A program made the position numbers and the translations under genes. A model generated the notes under the pieces. That model had not been told where the DNA came from and made no database searches. It saw only the letters and a program-made list of their open reading frames with translations. Positions 17,314 to 25,490 of a stretch of 64,000 nucleotides of DNA are shown piece after piece (position 1 is the stretch's first letter; each line of letters starts with the position of its first letter). This DNA is from Acidimicrobiia bacterium (GTDB lineage: Bacteria; Actinomycetota; Acidimicrobiia; IMCC26256; JAMXLJ01), in contig JAMXLJ010000085.1 of NCBI GenBank assembly GCA_024281095.1, positions 1 to 64,000 of the forward strand. The letters are read 5' to 3'.

Positions 17314-18156
17314 TCACTCGAGCAGGAAGTCGCGGATTGCGGCGTCGTGTTCCACGGGCCGGTCCATCGTCACCGTGTGGCCGGCCCCGCCGATCGTCAC
17401 GAGCCGGGCGCGCGGCTGGTCCTGCAGCATCCGCTGCGCGATCTCGACCGAGAGAAGGTCGCTCTGCGAACCGCGCAACAACAGCGTCGGACAGCGCAGC
17501 GCGCGCCAACGCTCCCATTGCTCGGCCGGAGGGATCTCCTCACGCGGCCTGGCGAAGTCGCGCATGGCGGGGTCCCACTTCCACGTGACGCGTCCGTCGT
17601 CGCCGACGCGCAGATTGTGCGCGACGCGGTGCCGCAACATCGCCGCATCGGCGAGCGGGTTCTCGGCGCGCATCTTGTCGTACGCCTCGTCACGCGATGC
17701 GAACTCGACCGCGGTGCCCGCGTTCTGCATGATCCGTTCCACACCCGCGCGGTCGACCTCGGGGCCGATGTCGACGACGACGAGCCGCTCGACCCGATCA
17801 ACATGCGCACCCGCGAAGCAGTACGCGTTGATGCCCCCCATCGACGCACCGACCAGCGAGACCCGTTCGGCGCCGAGCGCGTCGAGGAACGCGCCGACGT
17901 CGTCGACCATGACCCGGCTCCCGTAGACACCGGCCCACTGCGTGTCGCCGTGACCCCGTTGGTCGAGCGCGAGCACGTGGAATTCCTCGGCCAGCGAGCG
18001 GGCCGCGTGATCCCATGTGCGGGCATGCCCCGTGAAGCCGTGGAGGAACACGACGACGGGCAGGCCGTCACCACCCCAGTCGACGAAGTGGAACTCGAGA
18101 CCGCGCATTGCCAGCGTGTGCGAACGGGGCTGCGCGAGGGGCTGGGTTTCGGTCAT
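17314..18156 (-). CDS. Alpha/beta hydrolase
   Basis: A 280-residue alpha/beta hydrolase with HGFTGHARTW (oxyanion region), GASMGG (nucleophile elbow Ser), LLRGSQSDLLS (acid) and GGAGHTVTMDRP (His). It is the paralogue of 1916-2785; the two share the same layout of elbow, cap and His loop. The ATG at 18156 is preferred over a GTG 24 bases upstream. It is divergent from an amidohydrolase gene with a TGACR-N4-YGTCA site between them, so the hydrolase-plus-amidohydrolase pairing occurs twice in the window. Confidence 0.88.
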   Translation of the reverse strand: MTETQPLAQPRSHTLAMRGLEFHFVDWGGDGLPVVVFLHGFTGHARTWDHAARSLAEEFHVLALDQRGHGDTQWAGVYGSRVMVDDVGAFLDALGAERVSLVGASMGGINAYCFAGAHVDRVERLVVVDIGPEVDRAGVERIMQNAGTAVEFASRDEAYDKMRAENPLADAAMLRHRVAHNLRVGDDGRVTWKWDPAMRDFARPREEIPPAEQWERWRALRCPTLLLRGSQSDLLSVEIAQRMLQDQPRARLVTIGGAGHTVTMDRPVEHDAAIRDFLLE

Positions 18157-18221
18157 GACGGCAGTATCGCCCGCTCCCACGAGCGGTGCACCTGACTCCG
18201 CCGAGGCGTCGGGCGATACGC

Positions 18222-18235
18222 TGACAACTGCGTCA
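18222..18235. promoter_or_regulatory. Putative operator TGACAACTGCGTCA
   Basis: A 14-bp inverted repeat fitting TGACR-N4-YGTCA, extended to 16 bp by a flanking C and G. It lies between the divergent hydrolase (start 18156) and amidohydrolase (start 18261), 26 bp before the latter. Confidence 0.65.
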
Positions 18236-18260
18236 GCAGCCGAGGTCCCGGGAGGGTTCC

Positions 18261-19544
18261 ATGCAGATCGACGACATGATCATCATCAGCGTCGACGACC
18301 ACGTGGTGGAGCCTCCCGACCTGTTCGAGCGTCACGTGCCGGCCAAGTACCGCGATATCGCTCCGCACGTGGTCCGCAAGGAAGACGGCACCGATGTGTG
18401 GCAGTTCCACAACATGGAGGTGCCGAACATCGGTCTGAACGCGGTCGCGGGCCGTCCCCCCGAGGAGTACGGCATCGACCCGACGAGCTTCGACGAGATC
18501 CGACCGGGTTGCTTCGATCTCGAGAAGCGGATCCTCGACATGAACGCCAACGGCGTCCTCGGCTCGTTGTGCTTCCCTTCGCTTCCCGGATTCGCCGGTC
18601 GCCTCTTCGCCGCGGTCGACGACAAGGACGAGGCCCGTGTGCTCGCGCAGGCCTACAACGACTGGCACATCGACGAGTGGTGCGGCACGTTCCCGGGCCG
18701 GTTCATCCCGCTCAGCATCCCGTTGATCTGGGACCCCGACGCCATGGCCGCCGAGATCCACCGCGTGGCGAAGAAGGGCTGCCACGCGGTGACCTTCGCG
18801 GAGAACCCCGAACCGCTCGGCTTGCCGAGCCTGCACTCCGACCACTGGGACCCGTTCTGGAAGGCGTGCTCCGACGAGGGCACGACGGTCTGTATGCACA
18901 TCGGGTCGTCGTCGAAGCTCGTCGTGACCGCGCAGGACGCGCCGATCGACGTCATGATCGTGCTGCAGCCGATGAACATCGTGCAGTGCGCGGCCGACCT
19001 CATCCACTCCCCTGTGTTCACGAAGTTCCCGGACCTCACGGTCGCGCTGTCGGAGGGCGGCATCGGCTGGATCCCGTACTTCCTGGAGCGCCTCGACCAC
19101 ACGTACAAGGTGCACAGGGCGTGGACGGGCGCGGACTTCGGCGACAAGTTGCCGAGTGAAGTGTTCATGGAGCACGTCGTGCTGTGCTTCATCTCCGATC
19201 CCGTCGGGGTGCAGCTCGCGCGCCGCATCGGCACCGATCGCATCACGGTGGAGATCGACTATCCGCACTCCGACACCATCTGGCCGAACGCGCCCGAGCG
19301 TCTGATGGCCGAGTTCGGGGCGACCGATCTCACCGACGACGAGATCGACCAGATGACGTACAAGAACGCGATGGGGTTCTTCCGCTACGACCCGTTCGCC
19401 CACCGGCCCAAGGACCGCTGCACCGTCGGCGCGCTGCGGGCGGAGGCGATCGGCGTCGACGTCGAGCCCAAGTCGGCCGCGTCCCGGCCCAAGAGCGCGC
19501 CGGTCGGGCGACTGAAGATCACCGACCTCACGCCCACCGCCTGA
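18261..19544 (+). CDS. Amidohydrolase family protein (amidohydrolase_2 type)
   Basis: A 427-residue protein beginning DDMIIISVDDHVVEPPDLF, a well-known opening of the actinobacterial amidohydrolase-2 group in which DxH supplies metal ligands. CMHIGSSS provides the next His, and EIDYPHSDTIWP the final Asp region. It is close in length and sequence to the protein at 49470-50750; both keep the block NIGLNAVAGRPxEEYG. A shared ligand is likely but not shown. The family includes decarboxylases and ring-opening hydrolases. The methyltransferase gene follows 23 bp later. Confidence 0.9.
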   Translation: MQIDDMIIISVDDHVVEPPDLFERHVPAKYRDIAPHVVRKEDGTDVWQFHNMEVPNIGLNAVAGRPPEEYGIDPTSFDEIRPGCFDLEKRILDMNANGVLGSLCFPSLPGFAGRLFAAVDDKDEARVLAQAYNDWHIDEWCGTFPGRFIPLSIPLIWDPDAMAAEIHRVAKKGCHAVTFAENPEPLGLPSLHSDHWDPFWKACSDEGTTVCMHIGSSSKLVVTAQDAPIDVMIVLQPMNIVQCAADLIHSPVFTKFPDLTVALSEGGIGWIPYFLERLDHTYKVHRAWTGADFGDKLPSEVFMEHVVLCFISDPVGVQLARRIGTDRITVEIDYPHSDTIWPNAPERLMAEFGATDLTDDEIDQMTYKNAMGFFRYDPFAHRPKDRCTVGALRAEAIGVDVEPKSAASRPKSAPVGRLKITDLTPTA

Positions 19545-19567
19545 GGACGATCCCGACGTCCCGGCCG

Positions 19568-20320
19568 GTGCCGTCCGACCACGAACGCCACAACCGCGCC
19601 TTCTGGGACCGCGACGCCGACGACTACCAGGCGCTCCACGGCGCGGTGCTGGACGACGCGCCGCGGGCATGGGGCGTGTGGCGCATCCCCGACGAGGATG
19701 TCGGCGCGCTCGGCGACGTGCGCGGCCTCGACGTGCTGGAGCTCGGTTGCGGCGCGGCCCAATGGTCGATCGCACTCGCCCGTACCGGAGCGCGGGTCAT
19801 TGCACTCGACCTCTCCGGCGGTCAGCTGCGCCACGCGCGTGACGCGGCCGGCAAGGCGGGTGCGCGCTTCCCACTCCTGCTCGCGAGCGGCGAGGCCGTC
19901 CCGCTGCGCGACGAGTCGATGGACGTCGTGTTCTGCGACCACGGCGCCATGTCGTTCTGCGACCCGGATCGCAGCCTCGCGGAGGCCGCCCGTCTGCTGC
20001 GACCGGCGGGCCGGCTCGTGTTCTGCCACACCACTCCGCTCGTCTACCTCACGTACGACGAGCAACGCGAGCGACAGAGCCGCTCGCTCCAGGTGGACTA
20101 CTTCGGGATCCGCACCTTCGTGTACGGCGAAGGCACGGCCGACTTCCAACTGCCGTACGGCGAGTGGATCCGCTTGTTCCGCAAGCACGGGCTCGTGGTC
20201 GACGACCTCGTGGAGCTACAGGCACCGAAGGGCGCGACGACGACCTACAGCGACTTCGTGCCGTACAAGTGGGCGAGGCGCTGGCCCGCCGAGCAGATCT
20301 GGAAGCTTCACAAACGCTGA
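19568..20320 (+). CDS. Class I SAM-dependent methyltransferase
   Basis: A 250-residue methyltransferase with the SAM-binding motif VLELGCGAAQWSIAL near residue 56, then VIALDLSGGQLRHA, and VFCDHGAMSFCDPDRSLAEAARLLRPAGRLVF as motifs II and III. The N-terminus (HNRAFWDRDADDYQALHG) is typical of methyltransferase_11-type enzymes. The GTG at 19568 is the first usable start after the upstream stop, although no strong ribosome site is seen. It likely forms an operon with the amidohydrolase. The substrate is unknown. Confidence 0.85.
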   Translation: MPSDHERHNRAFWDRDADDYQALHGAVLDDAPRAWGVWRIPDEDVGALGDVRGLDVLELGCGAAQWSIALARTGARVIALDLSGGQLRHARDAAGKAGARFPLLLASGEAVPLRDESMDVVFCDHGAMSFCDPDRSLAEAARLLRPAGRLVFCHTTPLVYLTYDEQRERQSRSLQVDYFGIRTFVYGEGTADFQLPYGEWIRLFRKHGLVVDDLVELQAPKGATTTYSDFVPYKWARRWPAEQIWKLHKR

Positions 20321-20347
20321 TTCCCGCCGCCGTTGGGACGAGTGGGA

Positions 20348-21952
20348 TCAGCGGCGCTCGAACTCGAAGCCGGCGGCCTCACGGTCCCAGGTCACGTCCG
20401 TGACGCCCTCGTCGCGCAGCTGGTACTTGAGCACCCGCCCGACCGGGTTGCGCGGAAGATCGTCGCGGAACTCGATGTAGCGCGGGAGCGCGAAGTACGG
20501 GACCCGCTCGACGGCCCAGCGGCACAGGTCCTCCTCGGTGAGCTGCGCGCCCTCCTGCAGCACCGCCGTGACCTTGACGTCGTCTTCACCCTGCTCGCTC
20601 GGCACCGCGTGCACCGCGACGTCCTTCACCGCTTCGTGCGCGACGAACGTCCGCTCGAGCTCGAAGCTCGAGATGTTCTCGCCCCGGCGGCGCAGGTAGT
20701 CCTTCTTCCGGTCGACGAAGTACAAGAAGCCGTCGTCGTCGAGCCGCGCGAGGTCGCCGGTGTGGAACCAGAGATTTCCGAAGACCCCGAGCGTCGCCTC
20801 GGGCCGCCGCCAGTACCCGGCGAACATCAGGTTCGGGCCGTTCGGACGGCAGACGATCTCACCGATCTCGCCCACCGGCAGCTCGGTGTCGTCGTCGTCG
20901 ACGATCTTCACCTCGAACTCGACCGTGTTCGGCTTGCCCATCGCGCCGGGCTTGTTCGACTCGCCCGCAGGCAACGAGCCGATGAGGGACGCCTCGGTGA
21001 GGCCGTAACCACCGGAGAACGTCGCGCAGCCGAAGCGCTCGCGCCAGATGCGATCGGTGTCGGGCGGCATCGGCGCCGCCGCGCACAGGCGGAGGTTGTG
21101 GCCGGCCTGGTCAGGGTGATCCTCGGCCGCGTTCGCGATGAGGATCGCGAGCGACCCGAGCATCGACAACATCGTCGCGCCGGTCCGCTGCACCTCGGGC
21201 CAGAACCGCGACACCGAGAACCGCCGGGCGATGCTCGCCCGACCGCCCACGATGAGCGTGCCGACCACGCACACCGAGATCGCGTTGAAGTGGAACAGCG
21301 GCAGCGGCGTGAGCACGACGTCGTCGGGGCGCCGGCCCCACAGCCTCGTGATCTGGTCGGCCAGTGACACCACGTAGTTGTGCGGGAGCATGCAGCCCTT
21401 CGACGGCCCCGTGGTGCCGGCGGTGTAGATGAAGCACGCGAGATCCGCCGGTGTGAGGCCCGGATCGGGCGGCGGGCTCGCGGGCGCCAACTCCATGATC
21501 CCCGCCCAGTCGTGCACGGGACGCGCGGTGACCACTGCGTCCGCCGGCCCGGCGACGACGACCGCGCCGAGCTCGTCGAGATCGGCGCCGACCGCCTCGA
21601 CGCGCGACGCGAAGTCACCCTGCACGATCACGACCTTGGCGCCGGAGTCGGCGAGGACGTGGCGGAGGAACTCGCCCTTGTACGCGGTGTTGACCGGCAC
21701 CTGGATCGCGCCGAGCTTGAGCGCCGCGAAGAACGAGATGACCTGCTCCGGACTGTTCTCCAGCAGGGTCGCGACGCGGTCGCCGCTGCCCACCCCGAGC
21801 TCGCTCAGTGCGTTGGCGACGCGGTTCGACGCCGCGTCCATCTCGGCGGCCGTGTACGCGACGCCCTCGAAGTCGAGATACGGACCGTCGGGGTCGGTGG
21901 CGAGGCGTTGCGCCAGGGCGTCGAGCACCGTCTTCTGGGGCCTGAGTGCCAT
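20348..21952 (-). CDS. Acyl-CoA synthetase (AMP-forming)
   Basis: A 534-residue ANL ligase. The P-loop YTAGTTGPSKG (about residue 175), GGYGLTEAS, FHTGDLARLDDDGF and RKKDYLRRRGENISSFELE are intact. The C-terminus reads LPRNPVGRVLKYQLRDEG: where the family has TGK, this has VGR, so the A10 lysine position is Arg. The nearby VLK lysine is the conserved second one. The ending TWDREAAGFEFER is shared by a group of crotonobetaine/fatty-acid-CoA ligase-like proteins. Its ATG lies only 7 bp from the palindrome at 21959, which implies a short or absent leader. Confidence 0.9.
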   Translation of the reverse strand: MALRPQKTVLDALAQRLATDPDGPYLDFEGVAYTAAEMDAASNRVANALSELGVGSGDRVATLLENSPEQVISFFAALKLGAIQVPVNTAYKGEFLRHVLADSGAKVVIVQGDFASRVEAVGADLDELGAVVVAGPADAVVTARPVHDWAGIMELAPASPPPDPGLTPADLACFIYTAGTTGPSKGCMLPHNYVVSLADQITRLWGRRPDDVVLTPLPLFHFNAISVCVVGTLIVGGRASIARRFSVSRFWPEVQRTGATMLSMLGSLAILIANAAEDHPDQAGHNLRLCAAAPMPPDTDRIWRERFGCATFSGGYGLTEASLIGSLPAGESNKPGAMGKPNTVEFEVKIVDDDDTELPVGEIGEIVCRPNGPNLMFAGYWRRPEATLGVFGNLWFHTGDLARLDDDGFLYFVDRKKDYLRRRGENISSFELERTFVAHEAVKDVAVHAVPSEQGEDDVKVTAVLQEGAQLTEEDLCRWAVERVPYFALPRYIEFRDDLPRNPVGRVLKYQLRDEGVTDVTWDREAAGFEFERR

Positions 21953-21958
21953 GGCGCC

Positions 21959-21972
21959 TGACACTACCGTCA
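21959..21972. promoter_or_regulatory. Putative operator TGACACTACCGTCA
   Basis: A 14-bp inverted repeat fitting TGACR-N4-YGTCA, 7 bp upstream of the acyl-CoA synthetase start codon and 61 bp from the GNAT start. At this position a bound protein would cover the transcription start or ribosome site, consistent with repression. Confidence 0.65.
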
Positions 21973-22032
21973 GGCACACGACGGATCCGATGCCATGCTC
22001 GGTCGTTCGGCGTCGGCCGTAACCTCTGCTCC

Positions 22033-22521
22033 ATGTTCCGGCTGACATCCGAGGTCGATCCGGCATTCCTCGCTTCCATGCTCGACGAAGCGATCCACTG
22101 GGATCCCGACATCCCGCGCCGACCTCTGGCCGCCCTGCTGCAGACCGAGGCCGGCCGCTACGTCGAGGACTGGGGTCGCCCCGGTGACGACGCGCTCGTC
22201 GCACTCGCGCGCGACGAGGAGCCGGCCGGCGCGACGTGGGTGCGGTTCTTCGATCCGGCGCGCCCCGGTTACGGCTTCATCGACGCCGCAACACCGGAGC
22301 TGTCCATCGCGGTCGCCCGCGCGTATCGGGGCCGCGGTGCGGGGAGTCTCCTGCTCGGCGGGATACTCGGACGCGCCCGGGCGCGCCGCGTGCCGCGCGT
22401 GAGTCTTTCGGTGCATCGCGAGAATCCGGCGCGATCGCTGTACGAACGGTTCGGCTTCACGAAGGTCGACCAACGTGGCGACGCGTGGACGATGGTGGTG
22501 GACCTCGGCGCGGTGCGCTGA
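22033..22521 (+). CDS. GNAT family N-acetyltransferase
   Basis: A 162-residue GNAT protein. The acetyl-CoA loop is seen as IAVARAYRGRGAGSLLLGGIL, followed by VSLSVHRENPARSLYERFGFTKV, the standard end of the fold. I used the ATG at 22033, which gives a normal family length; the open frame runs further upstream across the control region. It probably acetylates a small molecule or protein amine; no substrate can be read from the sequence. It converges with the TAP-like hydrolase gene. Confidence 0.87.
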   Translation: MFRLTSEVDPAFLASMLDEAIHWDPDIPRRPLAALLQTEAGRYVEDWGRPGDDALVALARDEEPAGATWVRFFDPARPGYGFIDAATPELSIAVARAYRGRGAGSLLLGGILGRARARRVPRVSLSVHRENPARSLYERFGFTKVDQRGDAWTMVVDLGAVR

Positions 22522-22535
22522 CGACGAAGCGGCCG

Positions 22536-24104
22536 CTAGCAGACCGTCCCCGCGGCGGGCGCGACCGCGTCGACGAGGTATCGAACGATCGCGGGATCGA
22601 GACAGCGGTCGCCGGCCGGGAACGCGGTATGCCCTTCGCCGCGGTGCAGCAGCAGCACGCCCGAGCCGAGCTCGCCCGCAAGGCCATGGGCCCAAGCCAC
22701 CGGCGTCGCGGGATCGCCGGTGGTGCCGACCACGACGATCGGCGCGGCACCGGCCGCCACGATCGGAGCAGCGCGACCGACCGAAGGAACCGGCCAGAAC
22801 GCGCACGGCATACCGAGGCCGACGTTGCCCGCACCGAAGTGGGGCGCCGCGGCGCGGGCCTCCACCTCGACCTGTCGGTAGGCCGCGACATCGCCGAGGC
22901 TGGGCCCGTCGAGACACCCGATCGCGAGAAACGCGGGATATTCGACCGAGTACGTGCCGTTCGTGCGTCGGTTGACATACGCGTCGAAGAACTGGATCAG
23001 GTCGCTCCCGTCGCCCCGCGCCGCATGCGCGAGGGCGAGCGCGAGGTCCGGCCACGCGGCCCGTCCGCCGTACAGCGCGGTCGACACGCCGAGCTCGAAC
23101 TGCGTCGGCCCGAGTGTTCGGGGCCGTCCGTCGACACGGCCGGAGATCGGTCGCACGTCGACCGCGGCGGCGAGCGCGTCGTACGCCGCGCGCGGATCAC
23201 CCCGCGACGAGAACGCGCACTGGGGATCGTTGGCGCAATCGGCGAGAAACGCGTCGAGCGCCTTCTCGAACCCCTGCGCCTGCTGGATCGTGACGTCGTG
23301 GGCCGACAACGCCGGATCGACTGCACCGTCGAGGACGAGCGCCCGCACGCGATCGGGGAAGAAGTGGGCGTACAACGTTCCCAGATACGTGCCGTACGAG
23401 TATCCGAGGTAGGTGAGCTTCGGGTCGCCGAGCGCCTGGCGGATGAGGTCCATGTCGTGCGCGGTGGCCTCGGACGAGAGGTATGGCAACAGTCGCCCGC
23501 TGCGGGCTGCGCACGCGTCGGCGAACTGCTTGCTGGCGCTCTCGAGCGCCTGCTCCGAAGCGGCCGTCTCGGGCGAAATGTCGGGCGCGAAGAGGTAGTC
23601 GAGCCGATCGCCGCAGTCGACCGGTGTGCTGTCGCCCGTGCCGCGCGGATCCCAGCCCACGAGGTCGAACCGATCGCGCAGTTCGGCCGGGAAGCCGAGC
23701 GGGAGGTTCCGGACGAGCTGGATGCCGGAAGCGCCCGGGCCGCCCGGATTCATCAACAGCGACCCGACCCGGGCGGCCCGCTTGCGGGCCTTGATCCGGA
23801 AGAGCGCGATCCGCACGGTGCCGAGCTCCGGATGCGCGTAATCGAGCGGCGCCGTGAGCGTTGCGCACTCACCTCCGGTGCAACTGCTCCAGGCCGGCGG
23901 GCCGGGCGTCGTCGCGTTGGCCCGGCCGGCCCCGGCCGATGACGTGGTGCTCGTCGTGGCGCGCGTCGTCGAGGATGCGGAGCGGCCCGACCCACTACCG
24001 GAGCAGCCCCCCAGTGCAACCGCGAGCACGGCGAGCGCGGCGGCGGCGCCGACGCCGCGGCTGCGGAGATGGTCAGAGACGCGACAGGACACCGAGCACC
24101 ACAT
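22536..24104 (-). CDS. Exported alpha/beta hydrolase, TAP-like (tripeptidyl aminopeptidase/carboxylesterase type), lipoprotein
   Basis: About 522 residues. A hydrophobic stretch ends in a lipobox-like LGGC (Cys at about residue 34), followed by a Ser/Thr/Gly-rich linker, so it is probably lipid-anchored outside the membrane. NPGGPGASG, WDPRGTGDS and GYSYGTYLGTLYAHFFPDRV (nucleophile Ser) mark the alpha/beta hydrolase domain. VVVGTTGDPATPVAWAH and HRGEGHTAF give the acid and His of the TAP-like C-terminal domain. Family members cleave peptides or esters. ATGs at 24131 and 24104 are both possible; the start is uncertain. It is divergent from tatA. Confidence 0.88.
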   Translation of the reverse strand: MWCSVSCRVSDHLRSRGVGAAAALAVLAVALGGCSGSGSGRSASSTTRATTSTTSSAGAGRANATTPGPPAWSSCTGGECATLTAPLDYAHPELGTVRIALFRIKARKRAARVGSLLMNPGGPGASGIQLVRNLPLGFPAELRDRFDLVGWDPRGTGDSTPVDCGDRLDYLFAPDISPETAASEQALESASKQFADACAARSGRLLPYLSSEATAHDMDLIRQALGDPKLTYLGYSYGTYLGTLYAHFFPDRVRALVLDGAVDPALSAHDVTIQQAQGFEKALDAFLADCANDPQCAFSSRGDPRAAYDALAAAVDVRPISGRVDGRPRTLGPTQFELGVSTALYGGRAAWPDLALALAHAARGDGSDLIQFFDAYVNRRTNGTYSVEYPAFLAIGCLDGPSLGDVAAYRQVEVEARAAAPHFGAGNVGLGMPCAFWPVPSVGRAAPIVAAGAAPIVVVGTTGDPATPVAWAHGLAGELGSGVLLLHRGEGHTAFPAGDRCLDPAIVRYLVDAVAPAAGTVC

Positions 24105-24226
24105 GCTGAGCAGGCCGATACGGTCGCACATCCCCGGCCCGGCGCACCGTCACGGCGCCCAACGGAGGTCTACGCTGGTGAGCGATCAGGGCCGCCCGTG
24201 CACCAGGAAGCGAGAAGGGACCGCCC

Positions 24227-24412
24227 GTGCACACTGTCCTCGCCGAGATCCTCGGCCCCGACCTGTTGATCATCCTCGCCGTCGTCGTCTTGCTGTTCGG
24301 GGGGTCGCAGATCCCGAAGCTCGCCCGTTCGCTCGGCCAGGCCCACAAGGAATTCCGCGAGGGCATGTCCGACGGTGCGAACGACGACACGAAGGGCGAG
24401 ACGAAGCCCTAA
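24227..24412 (+). CDS. tatA: Sec-independent protein translocase subunit TatA/TatE
   Basis: A 61-residue protein with the TatA pattern: short N-terminus, one membrane helix (LIILAVVVLLFGGSQ), the FGGSQIPKLARSLGQ hinge and amphipathic helix (usual FGxxKLP), and a charged tail. TatA forms the pore that moves folded proteins across the membrane. The start is GTG behind AAGGGA. It stands alone; no tatB or tatC is in the window. TatA paralogues cannot be told from TatE on sequence alone. Confidence 0.88.
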   Translation: MHTVLAEILGPDLLIILAVVVLLFGGSQIPKLARSLGQAHKEFREGMSDGANDDTKGETKP

Positions 24413-24460
24413 TCCGGCCCGCCTCCGGCCGCACCGGCCTGGCGGCCGGCGCGGCGCTGA

Positions 24461-25213
24461 TCAACCGGCCATGATGCCGCCGTCGACGGAGACGATCGAC
24501 CCGGTCATGTAGCGGGCCTCGTCGGACGCGACGAACAACACCGCGTTCGCGACGTCTTCGGGCTCGGCGTACCCGAGCGGCGAGCTGATGTTGGCGAAGT
24601 CCTGCATCGACGCCCCGTGCGGGAACGTGAACGTCTGGATCATCGGCGTGTTCATGCCACCCGGCGCCACTGCGTTCACGCGCACTCCCCGGCCGAGGTA
24701 CTCGTACGCCAGCGCGCGCGTCAGGTTCACCACACCGCCTTTCGACGCGCAGTAGGCGGCCGAGTACTTCTGGCCCTTCAAGCCGGAGTTGGACGCGATG
24801 TTCACGATCGCGCCGCCTCGTTCGAGCATCGCGGGCAGCACCGCCTGGCACATGAGGAACGTGCCGGTGAGGTTGACCGCGATGATGCGCGACCACTGCT
24901 CGAACGACTCCTCCTCGCTGTGCGCGAAGCCACCGATGCCGGCCGCGTTGACGAGCACGTCGGGCGGGCCGACCTCTTCGCCGACGCGCGCGACGGCCGC
25001 GCGCACCTGCTCTGGCTCGCGCACGTCGAGCGCATACGCGCGTGCAGTTCCGCCCCGTTCGCCGACCTCGGCCGCGACCTTCTCGGCTGCATCGGCCGCG
25101 ACGTCGAGCACCGCGACGCGTGCCCCTTCGTTGGCGAGCATCGACGCGGTGGCGCGTCCGAGCCCGGACCCCGCACCGGTCACGACGGCGACCCGGCCGG
25201 CAAAACGCGTCAT
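24461..25213 (-). CDS. Short-chain dehydrogenase/reductase (SDR)
   Basis: A 250-residue classical SDR. TGAGSGLG (cofactor), NAAGIGG, the Ser of IVNIASNSG and YCASK (Tyr-Lys) are all present, ending in IVSVDGGIMAG. GAAGGAGG precedes the ATG. It resembles 3-oxoacyl reductase or alcohol dehydrogenase-type SDRs; the true substrate is unknown. One half-site TGACG lies 36 bp upstream (25248-25252) without a proper second arm. It converges with tatA. Confidence 0.9.
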   Translation of the reverse strand: MTRFAGRVAVVTGAGSGLGRATASMLANEGARVAVLDVAADAAEKVAAEVGERGGTARAYALDVREPEQVRAAVARVGEEVGPPDVLVNAAGIGGFAHSEEESFEQWSRIIAVNLTGTFLMCQAVLPAMLERGGAIVNIASNSGLKGQKYSAAYCASKGGVVNLTRALAYEYLGRGVRVNAVAPGGMNTPMIQTFTFPHGASMQDFANISSPLGYAEPEDVANAVLFVASDEARYMTGSIVSVDGGIMAG

Positions 25214-25490
25214 CGTGGTCCTCCTTCGTTGTGGCGCGGCGGATCTTACGTCCCGTCAGGAAATGATGTGCGCCGTGCTCACCTGCGAAAACGCACGGCA
25301 GGGACAAGCGCAACCATGGAGTTGGCTCCAGTAGAGAGGACCGGTTCACGGTGAACGACATGATCAGCGACGGATGGACACGGACGCGGACGGAGCGTTG
25401 GTGAAGACCCTCACCGACCCCGTTCGGGCGGCCCCTCGGTTCGCGTAACGTACGTCACCTGAGCATTCGGGGTTGGAGCGGCAGGAACCC

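Noticed and set aside
25248-25261. Possible eighth operator upstream of the SDR at 24461
   Set aside because: Only the TGACG arm is present; the second arm reads CGTAA with a 3-bp centre, so it does not fit TGACR-N4-YGTCA.
25344-25356. Palindrome GTTCACGGTGAAC
   Set aside because: A 6+1+6 palindrome of unusual odd spacing with no second copy seen and no clear gene start near it; recorded but not called.
25374-25448. 24-codon frame with ATG in the spacer before the membrane-protein gene
   Set aside because: Very short, with no ribosome site and no recognisable peptide.
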